Shown here: one piece after another, positions 46,752 through 58,200 of the stretch
Layout of the letters: each line of letters starts with the position of its first letter
How positions within the stretch are numbered: the first letter of the stretch is position 1
Source: Rhipidocladum racemiflorum
Lineage: Eukaryota; Streptophyta; Magnoliopsida; Poales; Poaceae
Assembly (NCBI GenBank): GCA_036346355.1
Contig: CM070572.1
Span: 2,983,001 to 3,047,000 of the forward strand
Length of the DNA stretch: 64,000 nt
Direction of reading: 5' to 3'
Program-made: the position numbers and the translations under genes
The notes under the pieces: model-generated
Databases searched by the model: none
The model's input: only the letters and a program-made list of their open reading frames with translations
What the model was told of the DNA's origin: nothing

Positions 46752-47872
46752 AGGGGGAGTCTTGAGTTTATCTCTTTTTGGGTTACTTGACTTTGGTTCC
46801 TAGAAGTGATTTTTTTATAAGTGGTATTTTCACTTTACACCTCAAGTAAAAACCCCTGTTTACATTGCATCATGTAGTACAAAGCTTTGGTGATTATTCT
46901 TGTGTATATAGCCAAGTTAATGCTCAATGCTTTACTTATCACTAAAAGGCTAAAATAATTCAATTTGAGATGCTTTTCGAGAATATTTTGGCTCTTGCTC
47001 ATTATGGTATTGCATTTGTGAAATAGGCTTAAAAGTTTCTTGTCATCTGTTGAAAGGCTAGAGCCGATTAGAAACTATGTGTGAGTTTTTGTTGGACTTC
47101 AAATGATCATTATGAGTCTCAAGCAAAATCAGTGTTTTAATGTTAAAAGCAAGTTGAAAAGATGCAAGCAAAAGCTACTTGGCTAAACACAAGTTTAGTA
47201 CAATGTGCAACTTCCTTGCCAGGATTTAAATGCAAAAGATGCAAGAAAAGGCTACTTGTCTAAACAAAAGTTCAGAACAATGTGAAGCCACTTGCCAATT
47301 TAAACTGAGAAAGATACAAGAAAGAACTACCTACTCATACATAAGTATGGGCTAGTGTGCGCTACTTGTCATCCTGTTGATCACAAAGCAAAATTGTCAA
47401 ACTTGCTAAAAGAGAAAAAGGAAATTCAAATGGTTGAAAAAGGCTTGAGACAAATATTAGTGAATTTGAAAGTCTCTCTATGCTCATGATAGATTTCTTT
47501 TCGCTTTGGCAAAATCTGCTTATGACATTTTACTTGTTTGCTCTAATTTGCTTATGCAATAACTATTCTATGTGTTAGAGCCTCCATATTCTCACAATTT
47601 GCTTTCTCATTGGATAATTTGATACAAAATGAGAAAGTTCTCCTAAAACTCTTCAAATGCTTTACTTTGATTATATACCTTGAATATACTTCAAAGCTTG
47701 AGATACTTGCATTCATTAAGGGGAGTTTTGAGATCTTGATGACTATTTTGTCAAAAGGGGGAGAACAAGTCAAGGAGGTTTTTGAATTGGGATTATTTGG
47801 TTTTTTCGTTCTTGCTCAATCTCTTGTCAAATCTTATATTGTGTTTTGTCAAATTACTCATCAAGGGGAGAT
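46752..47872 (+). other. Post-pol region of the SIRE-type element
   Basis: 1.1 kb between the pol end and the 3' LTR, AT-rich, with repeated GCAAGAAAGAACTAC / GCAAAAGCTACTTGG-type motifs. SIRE elements often have an extra region here; no long open frame with membrane-protein features is seen (the best is 103 codons at 47610). Confidence 0.6.
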
Positions 47873-49010
47873 TGAAGGATCGTTATTTTTGATCCAGTTG
47901 ATTTTGATGATGAGTATTTGAAAAAGATTTGAAACCAGTTTGATATTTCGACAAGATTTATTTTTTTGGTTTCTTTATTTGAAAAGATCTGAAATCAGTT
48001 TGATTATTTGAAAAGCTTTTTGATTTTTGCAAAGGTTTTTGTTCGTGTTTTGAAATCGTGTTCTTAGAATATTTAATGCAATGCACTCGTGAGTGGTTGC
48101 ATGGTTTAATGTGAGTCAAGTCGCGGACTTGTGCTCGGAATCGCTTTTGTGGTTTGTTCATGTGCGTGTATTGCTCGAGGGCGAATGTGGTCGATGACGG
48201 ACTGGAACTAGGTTCATGGAGGAACCGAGGTTCGGGACTAGGTTCGAGGGAACCGAGGTCTTGGTGGTCAAGGATGTCATGCGGGACGTTCGGGCTAAGA
48301 GAATGGTGCACATGAAGAATGGTTAGTCACGTGAGAATGGCATGAGGTCATTCGCGTGCAAAGTGTTAGTCACGTGAGTATGGTAGGGTTGCCATACGCG
48401 TGCAAGAGTTGTACTCGGCCAGGTTGGGCCAAGTGGAGTTGTGTTGAATACATGCTCTTTCTAGGATTAGGAGTGGGAATCCTTTTAAGATTAGGAATCC
48501 TTCTAGGATTAGGACTCCTTCTAGGATTAGGTGTGTTTGCCTTCTTTAAATAGAGGGGTTGCCTCCTGTTGAAGGCAATCAAGCTTTGAGCAAGCTTTAG
48601 GGTTGTACTCTTTTGTTTGGAGTATTTTAGACAAAAGAAAGGAGAAATAAAGATCAAGTTCATCAAATCTTTCGGCGAGCTACAATTCTAGTTAGATTTA
48701 TTCTCGCCATCTTCTGGAACAGTAAGCTTGCGAAGGTCATAACTTTTGATCCGTAAGTCCGATTGAGCTGATTCTTTTTGGGTTTGATTCGTATTGGAAT
48801 CTAGTTTCTTGTGTCCAAATTTCAGATCGATCGGACGGTTGGATCTCCAGGAATTCGCGTTTTACCAAACCTCTATCATTCTATTTTTTTCGAAAACGAG
48901 GCAATTATTTGGTTCTATTTTGGGGTAAACTTTTAATAGATCAAGAATTTGGTTTTAGCTTCCGCACAATCATTCACCCCCCCCCTCTGATTGCTATATT
49001 CGGTCCTACA
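47873..49010 (+). repeat. 3' LTR of the SIRE-type element
   Basis: 1138 bp. Differs from the 5' LTR by small indels (for example GTTCGAGGAACC versus GTTCGAGGGAACC, and one fewer/extra C in CCCCCC) and a few substitutions. Confidence 0.95.
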
Positions 49011-49015
49011 AGTTG

Positions 49016-50641
49016 AGTAACAAGCACTGTATTTTTATTCCAAATACATTCTTGTCCACAGCAAAGTCCGTTCCTTCCCATGGGAATTGAAGTGGCTGCT
49101 CTGACCTTTACTTGCATATGGCAAGCTAGAGAACCAGAAGAATATGATTCGTGTCAAATCTGTCAATACGTTAACTAACATGTACTGCCATGGGAATGGA
49201 AAGAACATTTGATACCCCTTTGAATAAAACGGAAGCAAGCACATATCTTATCATGGCGGTTAGACCAAATCTAGTTGGTATGACTGCTACTCTTATTCAA
49301 TTGTGTCAAAAGGAAAAAGACAAGTCTAGGGCTGGTAGCTCCCCCTCCTTGATTGTTTTGGGTAGCACAAGAAAGAACTAATCAAAAATTTAGTTGGTGA
49401 GAAGTGGACTGCATCATGCAACTACTACATCTCGAGTCCCTCTTTCAAATCATCATCACTCAATAGCACGAACCTTTTGGTCAGACTAATCACTTTCCAA
49501 ACAACAAAAAAAAAAATCTTTTGGTTAGACTAATCCATAAGAGGCAGCTGAACTAAGGGGTCTTGTCAGGTTTTCCATGCTGACCTTTTCAGGGGCAACT
49601 TGCAAATCAGCTCCGCTGTGACCTTACCTCGTTATTAAAATCTGCCGGAAAAGAAGCAATTATTCTGCAATTAGTAGTACTTGCCCGGTAAGTGTGTATT
49701 TGGGGTCGTTACATATAAATATATAATAGAAGCAAAGGCAACAAGATGGCGTTTTCTCTTTAGCTGCTTGTGCTGCGGATTGTTGAAATGCAATTGAAGA
49801 CAAAACATTAGGAATTTAGGATGGAAGACAAACAGTAGGACTATCTCGAAAGCTTCACTTTGTAACTTCGTTTGTGGAATGTTTTGCTCTGCTTTGTGTT
49901 GCATGTACCAAGAAGCCAAAGAGGTGATTTCATTTAACTCTACTCGCTGATTCGCAAATATTTTAGTTGGGTCGTTTGACTAACTCAACAGAAAACATTC
50001 GATCAACTACATTCAATTAGGGCAACCGACGACGGCTATGGAAGAAGTCCTGAGGCACTGGCAATGGAAGCGACGGTCTAAACTTGGACAATTGTGATTT
50101 GACGACACAGATAATTCGAAAAATCCATGGCCTTATTGGGACCCAAAAAAAAACTTTCAAGAGATTTGTACCATTGGGAAGAAGATTTTCCAAGCAAATG
50201 CTCTCATGTGTGTTCTCCAGGAAACCTAACCCAAGAACAACTGCAAAAGGACCGACTTGACTTATCCATCGCCCGTCTTAGGTGTCAAGCCCAGTCAGTT
50301 TATAGGTCCCGTCCATGGGCCTAATGGGCCAGATACCGTCGCATGCAAAATGCATGTCAGATTCATCGTCTAGTTCTACTACAGACTTCCAGAGTGTACT
50401 TTGTCCAACAACAGGTGGAGTTGGACCAGAGCAACAGTTTAACATTTGTGCATTTCATGAAACATCAACCATCAAAAGTTGAGATCGAGTTCAAATATGA
50501 TAACATTAAATTCGATGTTAAGCGATTCAAACAGATGCAGCACCATTAGTTTTCACTTTTCAACATCCATGATACGGTCTAACGACCGACGTAGATACTG
50601 GACGAGGAGCACAACGTATCGCAAGACATACATGGCTGTAA
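49016..50641. other. Intergenic downstream of the UMP1-like gene
   Basis: No supported gene. Open frames here are short and without recognisable domains. The part next to 50641 is probably 3' UTR. Confidence 0.5.
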
Positions 50642-53600
50642 TCAATTGAAACTGGGGCAGATAGGTCCCTTCGACAAACCAAGGCGAACCTCCATTCCGT
50701 GGTGCATGTCCGGTGCACGGAGACTCTCAGAATCGTGAGGCACTGCAAAGTGGCAAGGAAAGAAGAAGATTAAACGTGGAACTGAAGCATATAGAAGCTG
50801 AATTGATAGTGATAAGCACAAAATGACCATTGATGTATGAGACGCACATTTTGCCATGGGAACTGAGCCTTACTAAGTTACTCCCTCTGATCACAGAGAG
50901 TGATTCATTGACATGGTCCCCAAAACTCTACTTTAACCACTAATTTCTATTATAATATATTTTAAAAATCCAATAAAATTATAATATTATGAAAGTACGT
51001 TTCGAGACGAATCTACACATATGATTTTCATGCATCCAATATAAATATTTAAAAAGACATCAATAGCTAAAATTTTAGAAGTTTGACCGCACGTATCTCA
51101 AACCGACAAATTTTTGTGAACCGGAGAGAGTAATTAAACAAAGAGGCACAAGCTCGGATCATTGAGTGTAGCAATGTGTACTTTGTTGCTAATAGATTAA
51201 ATCACCACACCACAGAACAGTACGAAAGTGCCTTTAAAAAATCAAATGAGTACCATATTAGTAGGGATGAAAACGGATCGAATACGAACGGATAATAGCT
51301 CTACTATATTCTTTGTCATATTTATTTCGGATGTGGATACGAATATGAATAATATCGGATACGAATACGGATCGAAACAAATACGGTTACGGATATTTAT
51401 CGGAACATGATAACCTCTAGATTGTACACACAAAATGAACAAAAAACGAAACTAGTTTATTTGATACAAACATTCATGAAGAACATGTAATGACCCAATA
51501 TTTGTATTCTTTGTTGAATTATGTTTAAAATAATAAACCATGTATTTATGAGTTTTTATGCATTTTCAGCTACTTATTTAAAATATTTTCCTATTAAGGA
51601 TAGCAATGTTTCAATTTTCGAGAAAAATTTAAAGTTTGATAAAATCTTGAAAATAATTTTTTTTAAAATGGTAGATGGTGACAGGAGCTTTCCCAAAATT
51701 TTTTTTGTAATTTCTGAAGTTGGTTTGCCAATTTTAATAATTGAAACTTGATATGTGGATTAATTAAATTAGAAAACAATTTTGAAATTCAGAAAGCTTT
51801 TTGGGCCAAAAGAGTATCATTGGCCCAGCCCACGTGCATATCCAAATAATCCGGCCGGTCAATATCCGCATTATCCGAATCCATATTTGGCGGATAGCGA
51901 GCTACCGAATCCGTATCCGTATCCAACAAAAAAAAAATCCGTATCTGATCCGATACTATCCGACAAATATCCGATCTGACAATATCCGTATCCGAAAACT
52001 ATCAGGATCGGTCAAAAACTATTCGCTCCGTTTTCATCTCTACATATTAGCTACCTCTGGGTTAACAATATTCGACATTACAAAAAAAAACGCTTGAAAT
52101 TTGGAATTCAAAAATCGCAAATATCGAGCCAACATCGGTTGAAAATCGTCAAAAATCGTGTAGTTTCAAAATTTGGCGGTTTTAAAAGCCAGACCACGTT
52201 GATACGGGTGGAAATCACGAAAATCGAGCGATTTTCGTCGGTTTTTTGAACCCTGCGCTACCTACCGTGTGAACTTATTGTTTTGATGAAATGATTATCA
52301 CTCCAAGTATATACTACAGCTGAAACTCTACTAGATGTAACTAGCCAGAAGTACGAAAAATGAACAACAGAAACATTTCACAACCCTTGTTTTTTTTTTC
52401 CAAGAAGTTCTATCTTGCAAGACCACATCAAATCAATTAAGTTTGCTAGAGTGAGTTCTATTAAGGGCAAAGAAACTACCGCTGAGGTTAAGAGAGTTTC
52501 AAGATAACAGTATTCCCTAAATCTGATCAAGAACGTTAACAAGATTAGCAAGTTACTGCACAAATGCTTACACAAAATTGTGAAACAGAAAGCAAGAAAT
52601 TTGATTGAAACAAAAGCGTTGCTGCCTAATTTTAGCAGGCAAAAAGATAGCAATCCTTACTGTTAAGATAATCTTCAAACCCAAAATCATCCAAGGAACC
52701 TGTCAGTGCCTCGTATCCTAGCATAGACGATGGCAATGCACCAGGGGGCCTTTGGAACCTGGCAACAAAGAGATCAGTCAAGTGATTTTAGTGTTAGCAC
52801 AAGTGCACTTGTCTCCAGATACACACTGGTGCACAAGTTGTTCAAAATACAAGCAGAAACAAAATAGAAACTGCGTGTTTATCCACATGCTCCCCGTCCT
52901 CTTTTTTCCTTGTATTGTTGTGTCAATTGTTAGAAAGGACAGATGAACGAAAACAACCTTTAAAATATGATTGTGCATTCAAAGAGGGGAAGAGATCAAG
53001 GCATTCCAAGTGATCCATTTTAAAACGAACATTACCTCAAATACAATTCTAGGCTAGCAACCCTCAAATAATAAAATTACTATACCATCACAATTCACAA
53101 ATCGCAACAAGTCGTTTACATAGAGACACACAATTTTAGATACAATCAACTACGCAGTCCTATAACAAATGGAGTGTACAGTGATACATGCTTGTACGGT
53201 ACAAGGAAAAAAGGAAATAATGCAAACTGTTAGCAGAACAGAGCTGATTATCACCAGCATAACATCAGGGATACAATGCACACCGTAATAAGAGCAATGG
53301 AGTTGTAGTAAAAGGAAAAGGTTAACTTTACATTTTACAATGACACAAAAACCATGAATGAAAACAAGCCTATATTCGTAAACCAGGTACTCCCACACTA
53401 GCTCAATTGATGCCTATTTCCAGCATGAATAAAACCTAACATGAGTAAATTAGTTCCTGCCTTGGCTATCTAACACAGGAAAGCACGCATATCACAATTC
53501 ACTGCAAAGATACTCCAGCACAATTCACTCAGAATATGGTCACTCTAGTTTCAAGAAAATTACCCAAAATTCCCATCGACACTAACAATTCCAACAGCCA

Positions 53601-54016
53601 AATGAAACCGCTACACTTTTCGAATGCCCACATCAGCTACTAGTGACTCTTAACTCGAAAAAAATCGACATAAGGAAGGAGAGAGCAGTGAGCTACTTGG
53701 ATAGGATCTGCGCGTCGAGATCCTTGCGGATGTTGAAGGCGGATCCATAGATGGCTTCCGTCCCGAACCTCTTCTTGTCCGCCCAGAACTTGGCCTCCTG
53801 CGCGCGCGTCCCCAAAAGTACTCGGATTCAGCGTTAGGGTTTCGAGGGCACGGAAAAAAACCGAGAGCATAGAGAGACGGGTAGGGGCGTCACCGATTGG
53901 ATGGAGGCCTGGAGCGGGTGCGACGGCGCGAGGTCACCCTTGACGCTGTCGTTGACGCCGAAGCGAAGGGTGTCGTGGCTCTCGCCGATCTCCTTCTTCG
54001 TGCCGCCGCTTGCCAT
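50642..54016 (-). CDS. Proteasome maturation factor UMP1-like protein
   Basis: Four exons: 54016-53894, 53797-53697, 52758-52661, 50742-50642; 140 aa, the normal size of plant UMP1/POMP homologues (often annotated as cyclin-B1-2-like). Motifs in order: MASGGTKKEIGESHDTLRFG; EAKFWADKKRFGTEAIYGSA; FQRPPGALPSSMLGYEALTG; then DSESLRAPDMHHGMEVRLGL ending CPSFN. Every junction is GT-AG and in frame. The family chaperones assembly of the 20S proteasome core, where UMP1 is the first substrate of the finished particle. Intron 3 (1.9 kb) carries a Stowaway MITE and a hAT element. A TATA-like CTATATAT lies at 54129-54136 and a long CT tract sits in the leader. Confidence 0.95.
50881..51130. mobile_element. 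Stowaway MITE in UMP1 intron 3
   Basis: Begins CTCCCTCTGATCACAGAGAG, ends GTGAACCGGAGAGAG, TA on both sides. The interior aligns with the Stowaways at 14739 and 58718. Confidence 0.85.
51262..52042. mobile_element. hAT-type element in UMP1 intron 3
   Basis: TAGGGATGAAAACGGATCG at the left, CGCTCCGTTTTCATCTCTA at the right, perfect 8-bp TSD CATATTAG (51254-51261 and 52043-52050). Subterminal GGATACGAATACGGAT-type repeats are mirrored as ATCCGTATCCGTATCC. No transposase. Confidence 0.95.
52080..52258. mobile_element. Relic of the GGTTCACAA hAT family in UMP1 intron 3
   Basis: AAAAATCGTCAAAA, TTGGCGGTTTTAAAA and the ending GGTTTTTTGAACCCTG resemble the right half of the hAT element at 57616-58633. 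Only the right terminus is visible. Confidence 0.4.
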
Positions 54017-54025
54017 CGTCGCTGT

Positions 54026-54029
<4 letters not shown>

Positions 54030-54060
<31 letters not shown>
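54030..54060. repeat. CT microsatellite in the UMP1 leader
   Basis: An uninterrupted CT run of about 30 bp, 15 bp before the ATG on the coding (minus) strand as GA repeats. GA/CT tracts are frequent in plant leaders. Confidence 0.9.
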
Positions 54061-54064
<4 letters not shown>

Positions 54065-54128
54065 CCCTTCTGCTCTCTTCTTTTCTTTCTTTGTGAGGAA
54101 GAAAGGAAAGGCTTGGAGTTTGGGCTTG

Positions 54129-54136
54129 ATATATAG
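54129..54136 (-). promoter_or_regulatory. TATA-like box of the UMP1 gene
   Basis: CTATATATC on the minus strand, about 115 bp upstream of the ATG, a reasonable core-promoter position. Confidence 0.5.
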
Positions 54137-54238
54137 TTGCAGCGCTCTAACCGTGTCTGACTCCTTTCTCCTTGCTGGGCTGGGCGGCTGCCCCAACTGC
54201 TTCTGTCCTGGATTAAAGCCCATATTTTGTTTACGTAT

Positions 54239-54626
54239 GGGTCTGTTTGGGGCTGTGGTTAGGCTGAAAAACTATTTTTGGCTTGTTGGGTTATAAAGCA
54301 GCTGTAGTTTTTCTTGATACATTGTTTGGCAAACTAGCTGTTGCAGCTGTAGTTTTTAGGGGGCAACCGAGTGGACCCGAGTGAGGAGGGAGTCGGGGAG
54401 ATAGTGCCCGAGCCGGAGGGAGTCGAGAAAGCGACCGAGAGACGACTGGACGAGAAGGGAGGCGAAACGAGCGAGAGGCAGTCAAACAAAACCATAGCTA
54501 AGAAGCACCTCCCTACCACTATGACTTTTAAGGGTGCTTCAACTGTAGCTTAGCTATACAGCTACAGCTGGATAATTTGAAAGAGTTTTAGGCCCAAAAC
54601 TAAAGCACAGCTCTCCAAACAGGACC
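54239..54626. mobile_element. Tourist-like MITE upstream of the UMP1 gene
   Basis: Ends GGGTCTGTTTGGGGCTG and CAGCTCTCCAAACAGGACC are inverted, with TAT on both sides (3 bp). The interior has several AGCTGTAGTTTTT and TACAGCTACAGC copies. It lies about 220 bp upstream of the UMP1 start codon. Confidence 0.6.
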
Positions 54627-54629
54627 TAT

Positions 54630-55272
54630 GTCTTGAATTGAAAAGCTATTCGGTGCCTCTCATCAGAGCTCGGTTCCTACTGGATTGAAATTGTAATCGT
54701 TGAATAAACACGGAAAGAGATATTTCGTATTAGAAAGGAGATTTAAGAGCGAGCATAATCTTGGAAAAGAAACCCATTCTGCATAATACAGTAGTAGCAT
54801 ACCATGCGATTCATCGCAAAGACAAGTCTCTGTACATCTCTACAGGTTGTACTGCAGCATGGTGCATACCATCACGGTAAAATAATTAGACCTTTTTTAC
54901 GGTGTATTAAATTAAATATGAACTTTATTTTTTTATCCAATGGATCAGAATAATTAAAATTTACTTATACTTCATATGATAGTAGAGTAGTATAAACACC
55001 CTTAACAAATTAACGGTTAGATGTGATTTTTACTACGTATTATATACTACCAGTATAATACATGTAAAACCTTTGAATAATTATACCAATGGCTACCGCT
55101 GTAACGGTAAATCATGGCAAGGTTACAAGGATGTTATCCATTCTATACATCTCGCAGTTCATGTCAGTTCACGGTTCAGTTTCAAGGATAAGTTCTGCAG
55201 CCGCAAAGCTCAAAATCATGAAGCTGGAGATTCATCCCATGTGTAGCAATAACGCAGAAGCTCCAGCCTCGC
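54630..55272. other. Intergenic between UMP1-like and CobW-like genes
   Basis: Nothing coding is supported; the part near 55272 is probably the 3' UTR of the CobW-like gene. Confidence 0.5.
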
Positions 55273-58200
55273 TTATTTCTTCAGAAGGCAATCCTTGAAG
55301 CCCTTCTCAAGATCTTCTGCATTGAGATTTCTGCCTATGAACACAATCTTGTTGATGCGCGGCTCATTGGGCTCCCACATTCTCTCAGGAGATCCCTGGA
55401 AAATGTCATGCACTCCCTGCCCACGGAAAACACACAAGCAATTGGGGCAAATGAATGTACACAAAATACAAACAAAAATGACAGCGCCACATCTAGCAAG
55501 TTGCTAAGAGCTCATTTATGCAAATTTGAAAGAAAATTTAGCAAAAGCTTATACAAGGACTCTGCAAACAGGTCAGAATTTGTCCAGTGATAATTTAGCA
55601 CACAAGAACAAAAAAAAAGTTCTAGATCAGAAGTACTATAAAAGAATTAAGATCATCTGCATGTGCGCATCAAGATATACAACAGATGGTGCTTGGGTGC
55701 ACAGACACAGATACGCTAGCAAGCAGAGTAGATTGGAGTGATCTAAGTTATAAAATGAAAATAAGAACATGAGAAGAAAAGACAAGGTGAGTTCTTTCTT
55801 AAAGACAAAGATGTCCTTCTAACCAACAAATAAATTTGTAAGATTGTTTGGAGCCTGCATATCCCTTTCCCATATCACTAAAAAACTATTAACTGGTCTC
55901 ACCAGTGTAAATGCCACAACAGCAGGGCAATAAAATGAAAAAATAGGAGTGAATTGGATAAAACCATAGGCTAGGTTAACACAAACCTGAAAGACAAAGC
56001 GCTGAGGCATTCCATTGACAGAAAGTAGTCCCTTCATCCGGTATATGTCATCACTGCGTTCCAGCAGTAGGTTCCCCAACCACATGTCAGCCTGTATGAG
56101 TGCATGTAAAATATTGTCCCAATATACACAGCACCATCGTGTGCAGGGCAATAAAAGGTAGGGTCATAATATTTAGATTTATCGAAATTCATCAAAGCAA
56201 TATTGAGAAAATAGAGCAACGCACGAAAAATAATTTTATGTCTGACCTTTTCAAGATCCATCTCCCCTTCACAAACAATGCTTACAGAAGAAACACCAGG
56301 ATCGTGGGTGTGATCATGCGCATGATGATCTACAAGAAGCAAACAACAGTGGGTTTATTTTTCCTTCATATTACTGAGCCCTATGATATTTAGATTCTTA
56401 CAAAAGCAAACAAAAAGGGTCAGCAGACTTCAGAAACCTCTAGTGATAAGTTTCCAACATTTCTATGTTTACTGTATCATCTCTTTTTTGGAACTGCATC
56501 CAAGCAGATCAACAATGCACTTTTGTCTCAGTTAAAGGATTTTGTTTCCGAGATAAAGAAAGTAACGACGAGAGCATTACTTCTAAAGTTCCAGATGCCC
56601 CTATCAGCAATGGAGATTCCTGAAGCCATGAATTCAGTCATGTATGAAGATCTAGCGATGTACATGGCACAATGTACATCACTAGATGATTGAATTCACG
56701 CTTGTGATAAAATGCTTCCATGAATTGGCTCATTTATAAAAGTATAGGTAATTGATGAAGGATTATATGGATCTAAGATGCTTGTGTGTGAGTGAGCCTC
56801 CAACATGCCATGGAGCCTCTTGGTGCAAGGTTTTAGGTATTAGTGTAATACATTGTGTAATTGTATAATTTACATAAGATTTAGCATCAGTAATATGGAA
56901 CAGTTTTCATGAAGCCAGGTATGTCACCATTAGTGTATATTGCCAAAAGAAAGTGTACAGCACTGCATGATATGTAACAGAAAATGGATAAACATTTTCC
57001 TTTTGGAGTGTCCACATGTTATAGAACAGTTCCGATCAAGGGTCACCTAGGAATGTTTCGTCAAAAAAAAACACTAGTAATGTTATATATAATAACAGAT
57101 AAGAAAGGCTATACAGTTCAAGCATGGATCTGTGCTTCTAGAAAATAATCTGTATCTATATTAAGACATCAAGCAGGTTTGGCACATAATCTTCTTCACT
57201 GGTTGCCCTAGTGACTACCTTTCTACAGGAGTTTTACACTTCATAATTTGATGGTGGCGGGTGACCATGTTTGTGGGTGTATGATCATGTTCGAAGATCT
57301 ACGCTCACCACGTTTGTGGTCATGATCATGATGGTGATCATGGTCATGGTGATGTTCATGTTCATGCTCTGCATGGTCTTCATGTTCTTCAGAGACAGCA
57401 CTCTCAATCCTGGAACAGAAAAAAAAAATCCAATTTTCTTTGACCTCAGCATTTCCTGAATTGTGTAACTAGAGTTAAATTTGAAAAAAGAGAGAGGAAG
57501 AACCATCATTCAGTATAGTATATATGCATTGATCGTTGATTGTAAAAACCCAACTAAAACAAATAATGACATATTAGGCAAATGAGCTAATTATAAGTAT
57601 TTGAGCAAGCACAAGCAGGGTTCACAAAACCGTTTCGAATCCTAATTTCGCTAGCCCGGTGGTACTATACTGTATTAGGCAAATGAGCGAAAAAACTTAT
57701 AGGCAAATGCACAAGCAGGGTTCACAAAACTGTATTAGGCAAATGAGCGAAAAAACGTGCGAAAACAGCGAAAAACCGAATGGTTTGCAATTTCAAATCA
57801 TTTTGAATTCGGGTCAAACTCACGCGATTTTTCGCGAGAAAACCGCGGTTTTTTACGAAAAACCGCTCAGTTTTTGAGGTAAACCGAGAAAACCGAAACC
57901 GCTCGGTTTGAGCGAAAAACCGATCGATTTAGGTAAAAAACCGCGAAAAATGAGGGGGAAAACTTCCAAAACCGGGAAAATGTAATAAATATATAAATAA
58001 GGTATGTGAAGAGATGAAAAACTCCAGAATGATATCTCCTAAATTTGAAAAAAAATCGACATGATCTTTGCTATAATTTAGACATTTGGAAATTGTAAAT
58101 TAGAAATTTCAAAATAATATATCAATAAATAATCTTTCATTGCAATATTACAATCACACAGGTGCAAAGATACATATTTATATAACCACGTAGCAATTTC

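Larger units (their letters stand above)
42761..49010 (+). mobile_element. SIRE-type Copia LTR retrotransposon with internal deletions
   Basis: LTRs 42761-43893 (1133 bp) and 47873-49010 (1138 bp) start TGAAGGATCG and end GGTCCTACA. TSD AGTTG (42756-42760 and 49011-49015). Primer site TGGTATCAGAGC (initiator Met tRNA) at 43896. A long Gag with coiled-coil tail and a kilobase of sequence after pol fit the SIRE/Maximus lineage. Integrase and most of RT are deleted, so it is non-autonomous. A purine-rich AAGGGGAGAT precedes the 3' LTR, and a second GAGGGGGAG tract follows the pol end. Confidence 0.95.

Noticed and set aside
47610..47921. 103-codon frame as an env-like gene of the SIRE-type element
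   Set aside because: Too short, runs into the 3' LTR, and shows no signal peptide or membrane-fusion features.
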